Source of the DNA: Anaerolineae bacterium
GTDB lineage: Bacteria > Chloroflexota > Anaerolineae > Anaerolineales > Anaerolineaceae
Length of the DNA: 39,507 bases
Direction of reading: 5' to 3'
Assembly (NCBI GenBank): GCA_013178185.1
Contig: JABLXC010000033.1
Location: 1 to 39,507, forward strand
This document shows positions 24,699-33,267 of the stretch, piece after piece. Every line of letters begins with the position of its first letter. Within the stretch, counting starts at the first letter, position 1. Position numbers and translations under genes: made by a program. The notes under the pieces were generated by a model. The model was given only the letters and a program-made list of their open reading frames with translations. It ran no database searches and was not told where the DNA came from.

Positions 24699-25670
24699 CT
24701 ATACTGTGCGAGCGCTACGGCTATTGACCGGCAGTAGCATATGGATAGAATCAACCGCCTCGATTAATGTATCCCCCAGGTAAACGCCTTCTACATGATC
24801 TTTCAAAGCTGTTGTAGCGCGAAAAGCCGCCCCGCCAAAGCCAAAAACCGGCAAGGGCTTCACCTTTTTAATAAAACCAGACATTTTCTTAAGCTCGATC
24901 GCAGCCTCAATCATTGAGGCAGCCAGCACAATCATTGCCGGGTGTTCATAACTGGCATAATCGGTCAAATCCTCCAGGGGGACATCAGCGCCCAGGTATT
25001 CAACTCGGTATCCTTCGCTTCGCAGTAAAACGGACAGCATCAGACTCCCAATTTCGTGTTGTTCCGTAGGAGCGCAGCCCAGCATCAGGTAAGGGGCGCC
25101 GCGGCGAGAAGGATAAGCCTGTAAAAGCGAAAGCAGCTTACCCCGCAAGTAAGCGCTGACAAAGTGTTCCGTAGTGATGCGAATCTTCCCAGAAAACCAT
25201 GCCTCGCCAATTTCAACCAATACAGGCGTGATAATTTGCATAAACGTAGTCGGTAGGTCAAAGAGCGAGTGGATTTCCCTTAGCAAGTCGCCAGAACGAG
25301 CTTCATCGTGTCGAATCAAGGCTTCAAATAACTGGCGAGAATATTCCGATGGAGGATTTGCCACCTTTCCAGGGGTAACAATCGGGGCGGCAGGGATCAT
25401 ATCTGGCCAGATGCCATCTTTTATCATGCTGTGCAGTTCATTTGCGACGTTGCTGATAGCCAACCCGCTATCCAGGCGATTCTTAATCCAGCGGAGCAAG
25501 GCAATATCCCGCTCAGAGTACAGGCGATAACGATTATCCGACCGAAAAGGGCTGAGAATATCATGCCGCCTTTCCCAGGCGCGCAAGGTCACAGGTCGGA
25601 TGCCAGTCTGAAGAGCGACCGATTTAATGGTGTAAATCGGGGTATCCGAGAGATCAAGAATGGATGCCAC
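24699..25670 (-). CDS. CarH-type MerR/B12 regulator, paralogue 2
   Basis: 323 residues with the same architecture as paralogue 1: MerR domain about 12-82 (LRAWERRHD), helical cap, B12 domain about 190-320. Cobalamin signatures kept: W158-x9-E168-H169 and E203-x-H205-x2-G208. The residue after the Trp is Phe159, not His; in Thermus CarH this position (His132) captures cobalt after photolysis, so the light-state chemistry may differ or the protein may be a B12 rather than light sensor. GTG start 25670 follows GGAGGTG, and the stop of the membrane protein gene upstream is within that site, suggesting translational coupling. Same strand as carH1, 161 bp upstream of it. Confidence 0.85.
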   Translation of the reverse strand: MASILDLSDTPIYTIKSVALQTGIRPVTLRAWERRHDILSPFRSDNRYRLYSERDIALLRWIKNRLDSGLAISNVANELHSMIKDGIWPDMIPAAPIVTPGKVANPPSEYSRQLFEALIRHDEARSGDLLREIHSLFDLPTTFMQIITPVLVEIGEAWFSGKIRITTEHFVSAYLRGKLLSLLQAYPSRRGAPYLMLGCAPTEQHEIGSLMLSVLLRSEGYRVEYLGADVPLEDLTDYASYEHPAMIVLAASMIEAAIELKKMSGFIKKVKPLPVFGFGGAAFRATTALKDHVEGVYLGDTLIEAVDSIHMLLPVNSRSARTV

Positions 25671-25674
25671 TTTT

Positions 25675-26196
25675 TCACCTCCGTCTGTGGCGTCGAGAGA
25701 AATCCGAAGCCTGGATCACAAAGCCGATGATAAAAAGGGCAGCAAACTTGAGTAAAAGAAAACTATCCAGCAAGGGAATGGCGCGCGCCAGGATTACTGC
25801 TCCGCTGGCTGCGGAAAGAAATACCAGCGCCCAATCAAACAAAACGGTCAGAAGAACCGCCCCAATTACGCCGCCAACAAGCCAGGGCAAAATCGCCGGC
25901 AACTCAACGCCGCCAGCTTGAAAAAGAAAAGACAAGACATACCCACCTGCACCAAACCCGGCTACCGCCAGGGCAACTTTTTGCAACCCGACTGCCAGCC
26001 AGGCGCCCAACAGGCCAATCCCTAGCGCAATCGCAAGCGTAAGGAACCCAGACCGGTCTCCAAAGATCAGTTCGGCCAGACCAAAACCCACCGCAAAACC
26101 CAAAGTCGCCACAAATAACCAAAACAAACGGCGGCCTGCCAGCAAAAGGATCAGGCCAGCGACAAGAGAAAAAATAAAACCAATTGCAGACAACAT
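25675..26196 (-). CDS. DUF4203/TMEM198-like membrane protein
   Basis: 173 residues, about seven hydrophobic segments separated by Gly-rich turns (GFGAGGYVLS, VGGVIGAVLL), ending in a basic tail SRRHRRR. The pattern resembles the TMEM198/DUF4203 family of seven-segment membrane proteins of unknown function; this assignment is by pattern, not alignment. ATG 26196 follows GGAGAGAGG. Its stop lies within the ribosome binding site of carH2 (4 bp between genes), so the two are very probably cotranslated. A link to light or B12 sensing is inferred from this coupling only. Confidence 0.65.
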   Translation of the reverse strand: MLSAIGFIFSLVAGLILLLAGRRLFWLFVATLGFAVGFGLAELIFGDRSGFLTLAIALGIGLLGAWLAVGLQKVALAVAGFGAGGYVLSFLFQAGGVELPAILPWLVGGVIGAVLLTVLFDWALVFLSAASGAVILARAIPLLDSFLLLKFAALFIIGFVIQASDFSRRHRRR

Positions 26197-26213
26197 AAAC
26201 GCCTCTCTCCATA

Positions 26214-26219
26214 ATTATA
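26214..26219 (-). promoter_or_regulatory. Candidate -10 box for the DUF4203-carH2 operon
   Basis: A perfect TATAAT on the minus strand, 18 bp before the ATG. The leader would be only about 10 nt and contain just the GGAGAGAGG ribosome binding site. No clear -35 is visible. Confidence 0.4.
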
Positions 26220-26271
26220 GTAGAAATAATTGGCAGAAAGCGAGCAAATCTTTTCAAGTTTCTTGGATAAA

Positions 26272-26300
26272 GTAGAGGCCGCTTTCTTTGCGGCCTCTAC
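26272..26300 (-). terminator. Terminator hairpin at the end of the long catabolic operon
   Basis: An 11-bp perfect stem (GTAGAGGCCGC at 26272-26282 and its complement at 26290-26300) with a 7-nt loop, 30 bp after the AOR stop on the minus strand. It is followed on that strand by TTTATCC, a modest T-run. It separates the operon from the light-regulator genes. Confidence 0.7.
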
Positions 26301-26329
26301 ACTTGCATTGTTCAACACAACTTATGGAG

Positions 26330-28234
26330 TTACCCAAGAGTCAGCCCAAGCTGTTTGAGAGTCTGGGCAGAGGGCACACCTTGCTCATCCCACCCCATTC
26401 GGGCATAGTAATCCCGAATGGCCAGTTTGAGTTCCTCAGGTGTGAGCGCTTTTCCAGCGATCGGACCAGATTCCAGGCGGTAAAAGGCGCGGGCTGAAAG
26501 CGTATCATCATCAGCCGTAAAGCCTTCGCGAATCAAGAAGAGACGCGCCATGTTGACAATCCGGTCGCCAATCTCGCGAATCTCAGCAGCAGAAACCTGC
26601 CAGCCTGTCGCGGCGCTGAGAGCGTCCACCATGTGCTTGAATGTATAGGGGTAAAAATGGCAGATGACCGCGCTATCCATGAAAGTCTTGAAAGCAACCT
26701 CCACAATATAGGCTTTGATCTTCAGTTCAGAAATCCCCCAGAGAGGCAACGGCGTTTCGAGCCCAAATTCTTCCAGCCGGTTGCACGTTTCAGAGCCCGG
26801 GAAGGTCGCAAAATTATCAATGAGATTGTTCTGGTGATCCGCGCCGGTTGGAGAGAGCGCGTATCCCATTCCGCACAATTGCTTGAAGCGCGGGTCATGG
26901 AGCGGAAGCTCCTGCTTGCGCGCCACAGCCAGCATTTCATCCGCCGGGGGCCCGATCTTTTCTGCCATGCGGGCGCTGCCCAGCGCCATCTCGGCACCGA
27001 TGCCTTCACAACGAACAATACGATGAATGCTTTCTATCAGTGAACTACCGTCTCCAAAACGGGGCAAAAAATCATAACCGGAGAGCAGTCCCTTTTCGGC
27101 GCACTCCATCGTGAATGCAATCACGCCGCCTGTGGAAATCGTGTCCAGACCATAAGCAGCGCAAAGCTCATTGGCTTTGGCGACCGCAACCGGATCATTC
27201 ACCGCACATAAAGGCCCCAGTGCTCCCAGCGTTTCATATTCGGGGCCGCCATAACGGCTTTGGATTTCGACGTCCTGATCATTGTACTCCACTACCAGCT
27301 TACACCGCACCGGACAGCGGTTGCAGGTGTCGCGGTCTTTCAACATAATCGGAAAGAATTCGCGAGCGTCGAGTTTGCTGACGCCTTCGAAAACGCCATC
27401 CAGATAGTTGCGAATGGCCGTACCGCCAGTATCGTGATTGTAGGTGACCGAACCGGCGGTGCCATATTCTACTGCCCAGCCCATTAGATCCTTATAGTTT
27501 TTATTGATCCAGCGTTGAACGAGGCTCATCAACTCCTTATCCGCCAGGCCAACCGGCGCCGAACCGCGTACCGCGATGGCTTTGAGATTCTTGGAGCCCA
27601 TCACTGCCCCCAGACCTGAACGGCCTGCAGCGCGGTTGATATCGTGCATGACGGCGGCAAAAAGCACCTGAGCCTCGCCAGCAGGACCAATTTGGGCAAT
27701 ACGTATCTTTTCATCCCCTAGTTCCTGGCAAATGATCTCCTGGGTATCGCCCGTAGTTTTCCCCCACAAATGTGCGGCAGAGCGGATTTCCACAGCGCCG
27801 TCTTTGATCCATAGGTAGACGGGGCTCTCCGCCCTACCCTGGATTACGACTGCGTCATAGCCCGCTTTTTTCAGCTCAGTTCCCCACCAGCCGCCTGCTT
27901 CACCGCTGGCCAACGCCCCCGTCAGTGGTGATTTTGCGCCAACCGCATGGCGACCTGTGCCCGGCAGAACGGTGCCGGAAAGTACGCCAGGGGCGAAGAT
28001 TAATATATTTTCAGGACCAAGCGGATCCACACCTGCAGGCATTTCATTCAACAGGTAATGAAGAATAAAACCGCGCCCGCCGATCAGGCGGCGGTAAAAG
28101 GCTTCATCAGGCTGGTCCACCCACATCCGGCCGTCATTGAGGTTGACGCGCAATATTTTGCCTGTGTAGGCGCGCTTGCCATCCAGCATTTCCTGGTAAT
28201 TTGGCGTCTGAAATGTTTTTCCAATGATATCCAC
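26330..28234 (-). CDS. Aldehyde:ferredoxin oxidoreductase (tungsten/molybdenum pterin enzyme)
   Basis: Oxidises an aldehyde to its acid (or the reverse) with ferredoxin, using a bis-pyranopterin W or Mo cofactor and one [4Fe-4S] cluster. 634 residues, full AOR length. Seen: N-terminal GKILRVNLNDG, GRSGLGAVMGSKNLKAI (205-221), cluster ligands C304-x2-C307-x3-C311 (CNRCPVRC) and C525 (ICHFYPYTF), plus the cofactor-site stretch DPRFKQLCGMGYALSPTGADH (447-467, given by its ends). GTG start 28234 follows GGAGG inside the end of the MoaD-like gene. Last gene of the operon. Substrate unknown; the neighbours suggest an aldehyde from heterocycle or one-carbon catabolism. Confidence 0.92.
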   Translation of the reverse strand: MDIIGKTFQTPNYQEMLDGKRAYTGKILRVNLNDGRMWVDQPDEAFYRRLIGGRGFILHYLLNEMPAGVDPLGPENILIFAPGVLSGTVLPGTGRHAVGAKSPLTGALASGEAGGWWGTELKKAGYDAVVIQGRAESPVYLWIKDGAVEIRSAAHLWGKTTGDTQEIICQELGDEKIRIAQIGPAGEAQVLFAAVMHDINRAAGRSGLGAVMGSKNLKAIAVRGSAPVGLADKELMSLVQRWINKNYKDLMGWAVEYGTAGSVTYNHDTGGTAIRNYLDGVFEGVSKLDAREFFPIMLKDRDTCNRCPVRCKLVVEYNDQDVEIQSRYGGPEYETLGALGPLCAVNDPVAVAKANELCAAYGLDTISTGGVIAFTMECAEKGLLSGYDFLPRFGDGSSLIESIHRIVRCEGIGAEMALGSARMAEKIGPPADEMLAVARKQELPLHDPRFKQLCGMGYALSPTGADHQNNLIDNFATFPGSETCNRLEEFGLETPLPLWGISELKIKAYIVEVAFKTFMDSAVICHFYPYTFKHMVDALSAATGWQVSAAEIREIGDRIVNMARLFLIREGFTADDDTLSARAFYRLESGPIAGKALTPEELKLAIRDYYARMGWDEQGVPSAQTLKQLGLTLG

Positions 28235-28237
28235 AGT

Positions 28238-28468
28238 TTATCCTCCAGCGATTTGGGGAAAAAAGCGTACCACATCTCCGGGTTGCAAGCAGTAAGATAC
28301 ATCGCAGGTTTGCCCATTTACAAGGGCAACCACAGGCTGCCGAAATACGATACCGTGGGAGTTCAGGGCTTGCATAATGGTTTGCCCTGCGGCTACGGAA
28401 ATTTCCCTGGGTGTTTTTTGTACCGTGTGGGATGGATCTAACAAAAAAGTTGCTTTGCCTTGCTCCAT
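28238..28468 (-). CDS. MoaD/ThiS-family ubiquitin-like sulfur carrier
   Basis: 76 residues with the beta-grasp pattern and the C-terminal diglycine (...FFPQIAGG) that is adenylated and thiocarboxylated in this family. Core motifs: VNGQTCDVSYCLQPGD then VVRFFP. MoaD-like genes directly before an AOR gene are common and are thought to serve synthesis of its W/Mo-pterin cofactor, separately from housekeeping MoaD. Gap to AOR is 3 bp. A strong hairpin lies between it and the carbamoyltransferase gene. Confidence 0.85.
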   Translation of the reverse strand: MEQGKATFLLDPSHTVQKTPREISVAAGQTIMQALNSHGIVFRQPVVALVNGQTCDVSYCLQPGDVVRFFPQIAGG

Positions 28469-28491
28469 AAAAAAACCCCATCAGGCGAGCT

Positions 28492-28518
28492 GTGGGCTGG
28501 CAATTCATGCCAGCCCAC
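28492..28518. other. Perfect hairpin inside the operon
   Basis: GTGGGCTGGC at 28492-28501 and its complement at 28509-28518 form a 10-bp stem with a 7-nt loop between the ygeW-like and MoaD-like genes. On the minus strand a T7 run follows, but about 17 nt after the stem, so termination is doubtful. RNA processing, partial termination or protection of the upstream message is more likely. A site that sets the expression of the MoaD-AOR pair apart is my inference. Confidence 0.55.
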
Positions 28519-28537
28519 TTTTCTCCCTAATGTAATC

Positions 28538-29530
28538 TTAGATGCGTCCACCCATCGTGAGCGCCATCAGCGCTTTCTGGACGTGAAGACGATTTTCGGC
28601 TTCATCATAAATCACAGAATGCGGACCATCCACGACGCCAGGAGTAACCTCATAGCCACGATCAATTGGCATACAATGCATGTAAATGGAAGAGCGCTTT
28701 GAAAGTTCCATGCGGCGTTCGTCCGCAATCCAGTCTTTGTGCTTATCGCACATCGCCTGAACCTCTTTCGGATCTTCGGTCACCGTGATAGGCCCCCAGC
28801 TCTTGGCATAAATGATGTCACTATCGCGGAAGGCCTCATCCATATCGTTGATTTCCTCGAACTTTGTCCCATTCTCGGCAGCATGTTTCCGGGCCGCTTC
28901 CAGGCACTTTGGCATCAGTTCAAAACCTTTAGGATGCGCCAGGGTCACATCCATCCCGAAACGAGTCATCAGCATAATTAAAGCCTGAGGCATCGACAGC
29001 GGGCGGACGTATTTAGGTGCATAGGTCCACGCAATGGTGAATTTTCGGCCGCGCAGATCATTGCCAAATTTTTCGCGAATGGTCATCAGATCAGCCATAG
29101 CCTGGCAGGGATGATCAACATCATCCTGCATGGAAATGACAGGAATATCAACGTATTTCGCCAGTTCGTACTGGTAAGCCTGGCCGATGTCGGTACGGCA
29201 ATCGCGGACTGCAATACCGTGACCATAGCGTTCCAAAACGCCGCCAGTATCTTTGGCATTCTCGCCGTGCCCGACCTGGGTAGCGCTAGGGGTCAGAAAG
29301 ATTGCATGGCCGCCTAGCTGAGTCATCCCAGCTTCGAAGGAGTTGCGAGTTCGGGTAGATTCTTCGAAGAAGAGCATGAACAGGGTTTTGGCGCGTAAGA
29401 TGTGGTCGTGATGTTCACCGAAAGCAAATCGCCGTTTGAGCTCACCGGCGGCTTCGAGCATAGCATTCAATTCATCCACGCTCCAATCTTCGGTGGAAAT
29501 GAAATCTTTATGGAACAAATTGGTAAGCAT
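28538..29530 (-). CDS. ygeW: YgeW-like (knotted) carbamoyltransferase
   Basis: Transcarbamylase superfamily, 330 residues. Carbamoyl-phosphate site complete: STRTR (58-62), HPCQ (140-143) and HCMP (285-288). The central block WTYAPKYVRPLSMPQ (168-182) then MTRFGMDVTLAHPKGFEL (188-205) is nearly that of E. coli YgeW and unlike ornithine or aspartate transcarbamylases. YgeW-type enzymes are believed to act in the breakdown direction on ureido compounds from purines, yielding carbamoyl phosphate for ATP synthesis; the physiological substrate is not settled. AGGAG precedes ATG 29530. The YgeY-like hydrolase lies next to it, as in E. coli, but YgeX, hydantoinase and carbamate kinase are absent from the window. 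Confidence 0.85.
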   Translation of the reverse strand: MLTNLFHKDFISTEDWSVDELNAMLEAAGELKRRFAFGEHHDHILRAKTLFMLFFEESTRTRNSFEAGMTQLGGHAIFLTPSATQVGHGENAKDTGGVLERYGHGIAVRDCRTDIGQAYQYELAKYVDIPVISMQDDVDHPCQAMADLMTIREKFGNDLRGRKFTIAWTYAPKYVRPLSMPQALIMLMTRFGMDVTLAHPKGFELMPKCLEAARKHAAENGTKFEEINDMDEAFRDSDIIYAKSWGPITVTEDPKEVQAMCDKHKDWIADERRMELSKRSSIYMHCMPIDRGYEVTPGVVDGPHSVIYDEAENRLHVQKALMALTMGGRI

Positions 29531-29565
29531 TTTTACAATCTCCTATTGATATAATTTTCCTGCTA

Positions 29566-30783
29566 TTAACCCATTTGGGCAGCATACAAAACCGGGAATA
29601 ATGCATAAAACATGGCCGCTTTGCGGACCTTTTCGAGGTTGACCTGGTCTTGGGGGGTATGAACGTACTTTTCCTCCTCAGGGCCAAAGCCCAGGGTAGG
29701 AATACCCGCAACGCCGGCAGAATAGGTGCCATCGGTGCTAAAGCGCCAGATATTCACAACAGGTTCCTCTCCCCAGAGCGCTTTATACGTCTCTTTACCT
29801 GCATTCAGAATGGGGGCATCTTCTGGAATCAGCCAGCCGGGGTAATAGCTCGGCCCGTCCAGACTTAAGCCGGTATGTGTCTTGACTGGCTGTTCCGGGA
29901 TATAAGCCTGTGCGCCGAGCGGTTCAACGACCTTTCGAAAGCCTTCCAGGATGCTTTCCATCGTCTCACCTGGAACCGTACGGCGATCAACGGTGATCTC
30001 ACACCAGCTTGGAACTGAATTGGGTGTGTGAGGTCCATTAATCAAGGAAATGACCTGATTACCCTTTCCAAAAAGCGGGTGTACGGGCAAATCAGCGTTC
30101 ATCTTTTCAACCGCCTGAATGACTGGCACCATTTTGAGAATGGCGTTCTCTCCCAACTCAGGTGAACTGGCGTGAGCCGCTTTGCCGGTAACACGCACGC
30201 GCACCTCGCAGCGGCCGCGGTGACCGCGTCGCAACGTCAGGTCGGTGGCTTCTGCCAAAAGTACAACCTCTGGGCGCAGTCCATCACGCTCGACCAGAGA
30301 GCGCAAGGCAAATCCTTCAGCGTCTTCTTCCAGGGTTGCACCCATCACAACCACGGAATACTCGCTTGGCAGTTTTAACATTTTAAAGATCGCAGCGCCA
30401 TAAACGATTGGGGCAACGCCGCCTTTGCAGTCTGAAGCGCCCAGACCATACATGACGCCATCTTCAATCACCGGTTGCAACGGCGGATGAGGCCATTCCC
30501 GTTCATCGGTGATCTCATTGTGGTCAAGATGTGCATTATACAGGATAATTTTCTTCCCCGTGCCGATCCGCCCAAGCGCATTGCCAGCCGAATCCATCCA
30601 GACTTCATCGAAGCCAAGATCCCGCATTTCCTTCAACGTGCGTTCGACTGCGGGAGTTTCCTGTCCGGTATAACTCCGAATTCGGATCAGATCTGCCAGA
30701 AAATTGACCATACGGTCGTTGACTGCATGAGAAGCGGTTTCAACCTGTTTTGCTAGTTCTGAATATCGTGATGAGGAACTCAT
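29566..30783 (-). CDS. ygeY: M20 family metallohydrolase, YgeY-like
   Basis: Zinc-dependent amide hydrolase/peptidase, 405 residues. Metal and catalytic residues are visible: H85 and D87 in AHLDHNE, D118 in GASDCKGG, base E152 and ligand E153 in TLEEDAEG, E178 in LAEATDL, and a C-terminal HTPQDQVN His. The text FDEVWMDSAGNALGRIGTG and LRRGHRGRCEVRVRVTGKAAHAS follows E. coli YgeY closely in pattern. Typical M20 substrates are N-acyl or N-carbamoyl amino acids, dipeptides and, in one branch, folate (carboxypeptidase G). It is followed after 35 bp by the ygeW-like gene. Substrate here unknown. Confidence 0.85.
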   Translation of the reverse strand: MSSSSRYSELAKQVETASHAVNDRMVNFLADLIRIRSYTGQETPAVERTLKEMRDLGFDEVWMDSAGNALGRIGTGKKIILYNAHLDHNEITDEREWPHPPLQPVIEDGVMYGLGASDCKGGVAPIVYGAAIFKMLKLPSEYSVVVMGATLEEDAEGFALRSLVERDGLRPEVVLLAEATDLTLRRGHRGRCEVRVRVTGKAAHASSPELGENAILKMVPVIQAVEKMNADLPVHPLFGKGNQVISLINGPHTPNSVPSWCEITVDRRTVPGETMESILEGFRKVVEPLGAQAYIPEQPVKTHTGLSLDGPSYYPGWLIPEDAPILNAGKETYKALWGEEPVVNIWRFSTDGTYSAGVAGIPTLGFGPEEEKYVHTPQDQVNLEKVRKAAMFYALFPVLYAAQMG

Positions 30784-30786
30784 AGT

Positions 30787-31806
30787 TTAGACGCCATCCG
30801 CAAATGCATCAATAAGCTCTTTAATATCGGGCATCATCGGGAAGAGGATCGGGCAGGTAACGCCAGCATCAATATATTCTTTCACTTTGGCGCGGCATTC
30901 GGCTGCAGTCCCAACTGCCATCACATTTCGAACAACCTCGTCCGGAATCAACTTGGCTGCTCTGGCGTAATCCTCTTCTGTGGCTGGCCACCCCATTACT
31001 GATTGAACTTTTTGAAGTAGTTCTTCGCTGGCCCCACTGGCTTTCATAATGTGTGGCTCTGTAGCGAAGTAATATGCTACCAATTTCTTGCCCTCGTTCA
31101 TCGCTGCTTCCGGATCTTTGTCTGAGAGAGAGCAGATCAACAGTTCGGGGCGATCAATATCTTCAATCGTTTTACCAACTTTCTTCGCACCTTTTTCCAC
31201 AAGCGAGACTGCATGGCGAATATAATCGGTCGAAACGACATAGTTAAGCACGACGCCATCGCAAATTTCTCCGGTTAACTCGAGCATCTTATCGCCAGTT
31301 GCGCCGATATATATTGGGATATCTCGCGGGCTCGCGTCGCTAAAGGCAACGTCTAATTTGATGCGGTCAAGATTCACGAACTCGCCTTTGTAGGTTACCT
31401 CTTCCATCGTGAAGAGCTGGCGGATGGCTTCGACGTATTCTTTCATCGCTAATAGAGGCTTTTCACGCTTAACGCCAACACGGCTCGCAATCGGTTCCCA
31501 CCAGGCGCCCAGTCCTAACATTACGCGCCCGCGCCCATCGTATTTTCCGCCAAGTTCCCACATTGTGCTCCAACTGGCGGCGATGACCGCTGGGTTACGA
31601 GTCCAGATAGGTAAAACACCAGAACCATAACGCAGACGCTTTGTAACGGTCAAGAAAGCGCTCATCATAACAATGCAGTCGCGCGCCAGGCGGGTGTCCG
31701 CTTGCCAGATCTCAGAGAAACCCCGGTCCTCAGCGTATTTCGCCATTTCCAACTCATAGCGCATATCATGCCGATCCTGTAGATATAAGGCAAATCGTGT
31801 TTTCAT
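30787..31806 (-). CDS. Luciferase-like (LLM) oxidoreductase, Mer-like
   Basis: 339-residue TIM-barrel flavin/F420 enzyme of the bacterial luciferase superfamily. The pattern ([79 protein letters not shown]) is that of 5,10-methylenetetrahydromethanopterin reductase-like proteins. True Mer reduces a one-carbon-pterin with F420H2; bacterial members have varied, mostly unknown roles, some using F420 and others FMN. No F420 synthesis gene is in view. RBS AGAAAGG before ATG 31806. In this operon a pterin or heterocycle substrate would fit. The M20 gene starts 3 bp after it. Confidence 0.8.
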   Translation of the reverse strand: MKTRFALYLQDRHDMRYELEMAKYAEDRGFSEIWQADTRLARDCIVMMSAFLTVTKRLRYGSGVLPIWTRNPAVIAASWSTMWELGGKYDGRGRVMLGLGAWWEPIASRVGVKREKPLLAMKEYVEAIRQLFTMEEVTYKGEFVNLDRIKLDVAFSDASPRDIPIYIGATGDKMLELTGEICDGVVLNYVVSTDYIRHAVSLVEKGAKKVGKTIEDIDRPELLICSLSDKDPEAAMNEGKKLVAYYFATEPHIMKASGASEELLQKVQSVMGWPATEEDYARAAKLIPDEVVRNVMAVGTAAECRAKVKEYIDAGVTCPILFPMMPDIKELIDAFADGV

Positions 31807-31841
31807 ATTTTTTATCCTTTCTAAAAATTAGAATTTTATTC

Positions 31842-33206
31842 TCATCCTGAGAGGTATTTGCTCAAATCAACATCCGGGTAACGAATTCGCTCGCCGTAAT
31901 CACGTCGCTCAGGTTTATAGGTAGCGTCAATCCCAACTTTGGTCTGAACGCCGCGCATATCGGCAGTAGGATCCATTTCATGCCCCTGCGCGCCTTGTAC
32001 AAAGAAGACATCGCGCGTCGGGTCAACGCGGTTAGTCATCGCCCAGAGGACATCCGCAGGGTCATAAATGTTTACATCTGGATCAACAACAATAACCTTC
32101 GCCACATTCACATGAGCCGTAAAGGCAGCCATGGCCACGTTCTTCGGTTCACCAGGATTGCTCTTTTCAAGCTGAACAATAGCAGCAAAACCATTTGCAT
32201 ACGGCGGGATATGCAGCGCCTTGACATCTTTACTGACATGTCGGCAAAAACGGAGCAAAAGCGGCTCACGAGGCAAAACATTACCGATGTAAATATGTTC
32301 AGCCCAGCCAGGCACAATAGTTTGATAGATAGGATTGTCGCGATAGCAGATCGCGGTGACCTCGAAAGTAGGACTCTGCCATAACTCACCGTAATAACCA
32401 TGGAACTCTGCCAGGGGTCCTTCGGCATGGCGTACATGCGGCGGTAGATAACCTTCAATAACGACCTCGGCGTTGAAGGGGATATCAACATCTACGGTGA
32501 CGCCTTTAGAAACAGCGACCGCTTCGCCACGGATGGCGCCAGCGATCATCAATTCATCGTTATCATAACGGGCGCCTGCCGCAATCATGATCGCAGGATC
32601 CAGGCCAATAGCAATTGCCACCTGCAATGGTTCATTCTTCTCCTGCTGTACTTTGTAAAACTGCATCGTGTGGCGCCATTCATTCACATTAAATCCGAAG
32701 GTGTGCGGGCCAAGAATCTGCATCCGGTTATATGAAAGGTTGCCGCGGCCAGATACCGGATCCTTTGTTACAGTAACGCCGCCGGTGATAAACGGCCCGC
32801 CATCCAGCGCCCCGTGAGTAGGGATGGGCAAACGGTAGAGGTTGATCTGGTCCCCTGTGATTACATTTTGCTTCCAGGGCGCCTCTTCCGTGACCCTACG
32901 TGGAGGGATCGCATTGGCCGGTTCAAGGGCATTGCCCATTTTATGCACCACTTCATCCGGTGTACACTCCAGGGCAATCGCGGCTGTCATCGGGCTAACG
33001 ACGGCGTTTGTAAAAACCGGCCAGGGAATCAGGTCTTGAGAACCAGTAACGGTTTCAAAAAGGACGGCTTTGCCGCCCTGGCGGGCAAGCGCTGCGCCAA
33101 CATTCGCCAGTTCATGATCCAAAGATACTGGGCGGGTAATCCTTTCAAACGAACCTTTTTCCTTCAAAACCTCAATAAAACTACGAAGATCATAAATCCT
33201 TGCCAT
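31842..33206 (-). CDS. UbiD-family prenylated-FMN decarboxylase
   Basis: Reversible (de)carboxylase of aromatic, heteroaromatic or unsaturated acids using prenylated FMN. 454 residues, full length. Seen: LSYNRMQIL with R161, the acid pair in AEGPLAEFHGYYG (E262 and E267), VDPDVNIYDPADVLWAM, and the C-terminal helix region with KVGIDATYKP. Arg and Glu of these motifs are the catalytic set of the family. GGAGGT precedes ATG 33206. UbiX, which makes the cofactor, is not in the window. Close relatives act on 4-hydroxybenzoate, vanillate, pyrrole- or indole-carboxylates; the present substrate is unknown. Confidence 0.92.
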   Translation of the reverse strand: MARIYDLRSFIEVLKEKGSFERITRPVSLDHELANVGAALARQGGKAVLFETVTGSQDLIPWPVFTNAVVSPMTAAIALECTPDEVVHKMGNALEPANAIPPRRVTEEAPWKQNVITGDQINLYRLPIPTHGALDGGPFITGGVTVTKDPVSGRGNLSYNRMQILGPHTFGFNVNEWRHTMQFYKVQQEKNEPLQVAIAIGLDPAIMIAAGARYDNDELMIAGAIRGEAVAVSKGVTVDVDIPFNAEVVIEGYLPPHVRHAEGPLAEFHGYYGELWQSPTFEVTAICYRDNPIYQTIVPGWAEHIYIGNVLPREPLLLRFCRHVSKDVKALHIPPYANGFAAIVQLEKSNPGEPKNVAMAAFTAHVNVAKVIVVDPDVNIYDPADVLWAMTNRVDPTRDVFFVQGAQGHEMDPTADMRGVQTKVGIDATYKPERRDYGERIRYPDVDLSKYLSG

Positions 33207-33267
33207 TTCTCGCTACCTCCAAAAAACTTTGTCCGGCGCTGGGGCTATTTTGAGCGTCGCAAATTTC

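Noticed and set aside
26330-28234. Selenocysteine in the aldehyde oxidoreductase or neighbouring genes
   Set aside because: All frames are continuous without internal TGA, and the expected Cys ligands are encoded as Cys.
28538-29530. Housekeeping ornithine carbamoyltransferase (argF)
   Set aside because: The central sequence follows YgeW, no arginine genes are nearby, and the operon context is catabolic.
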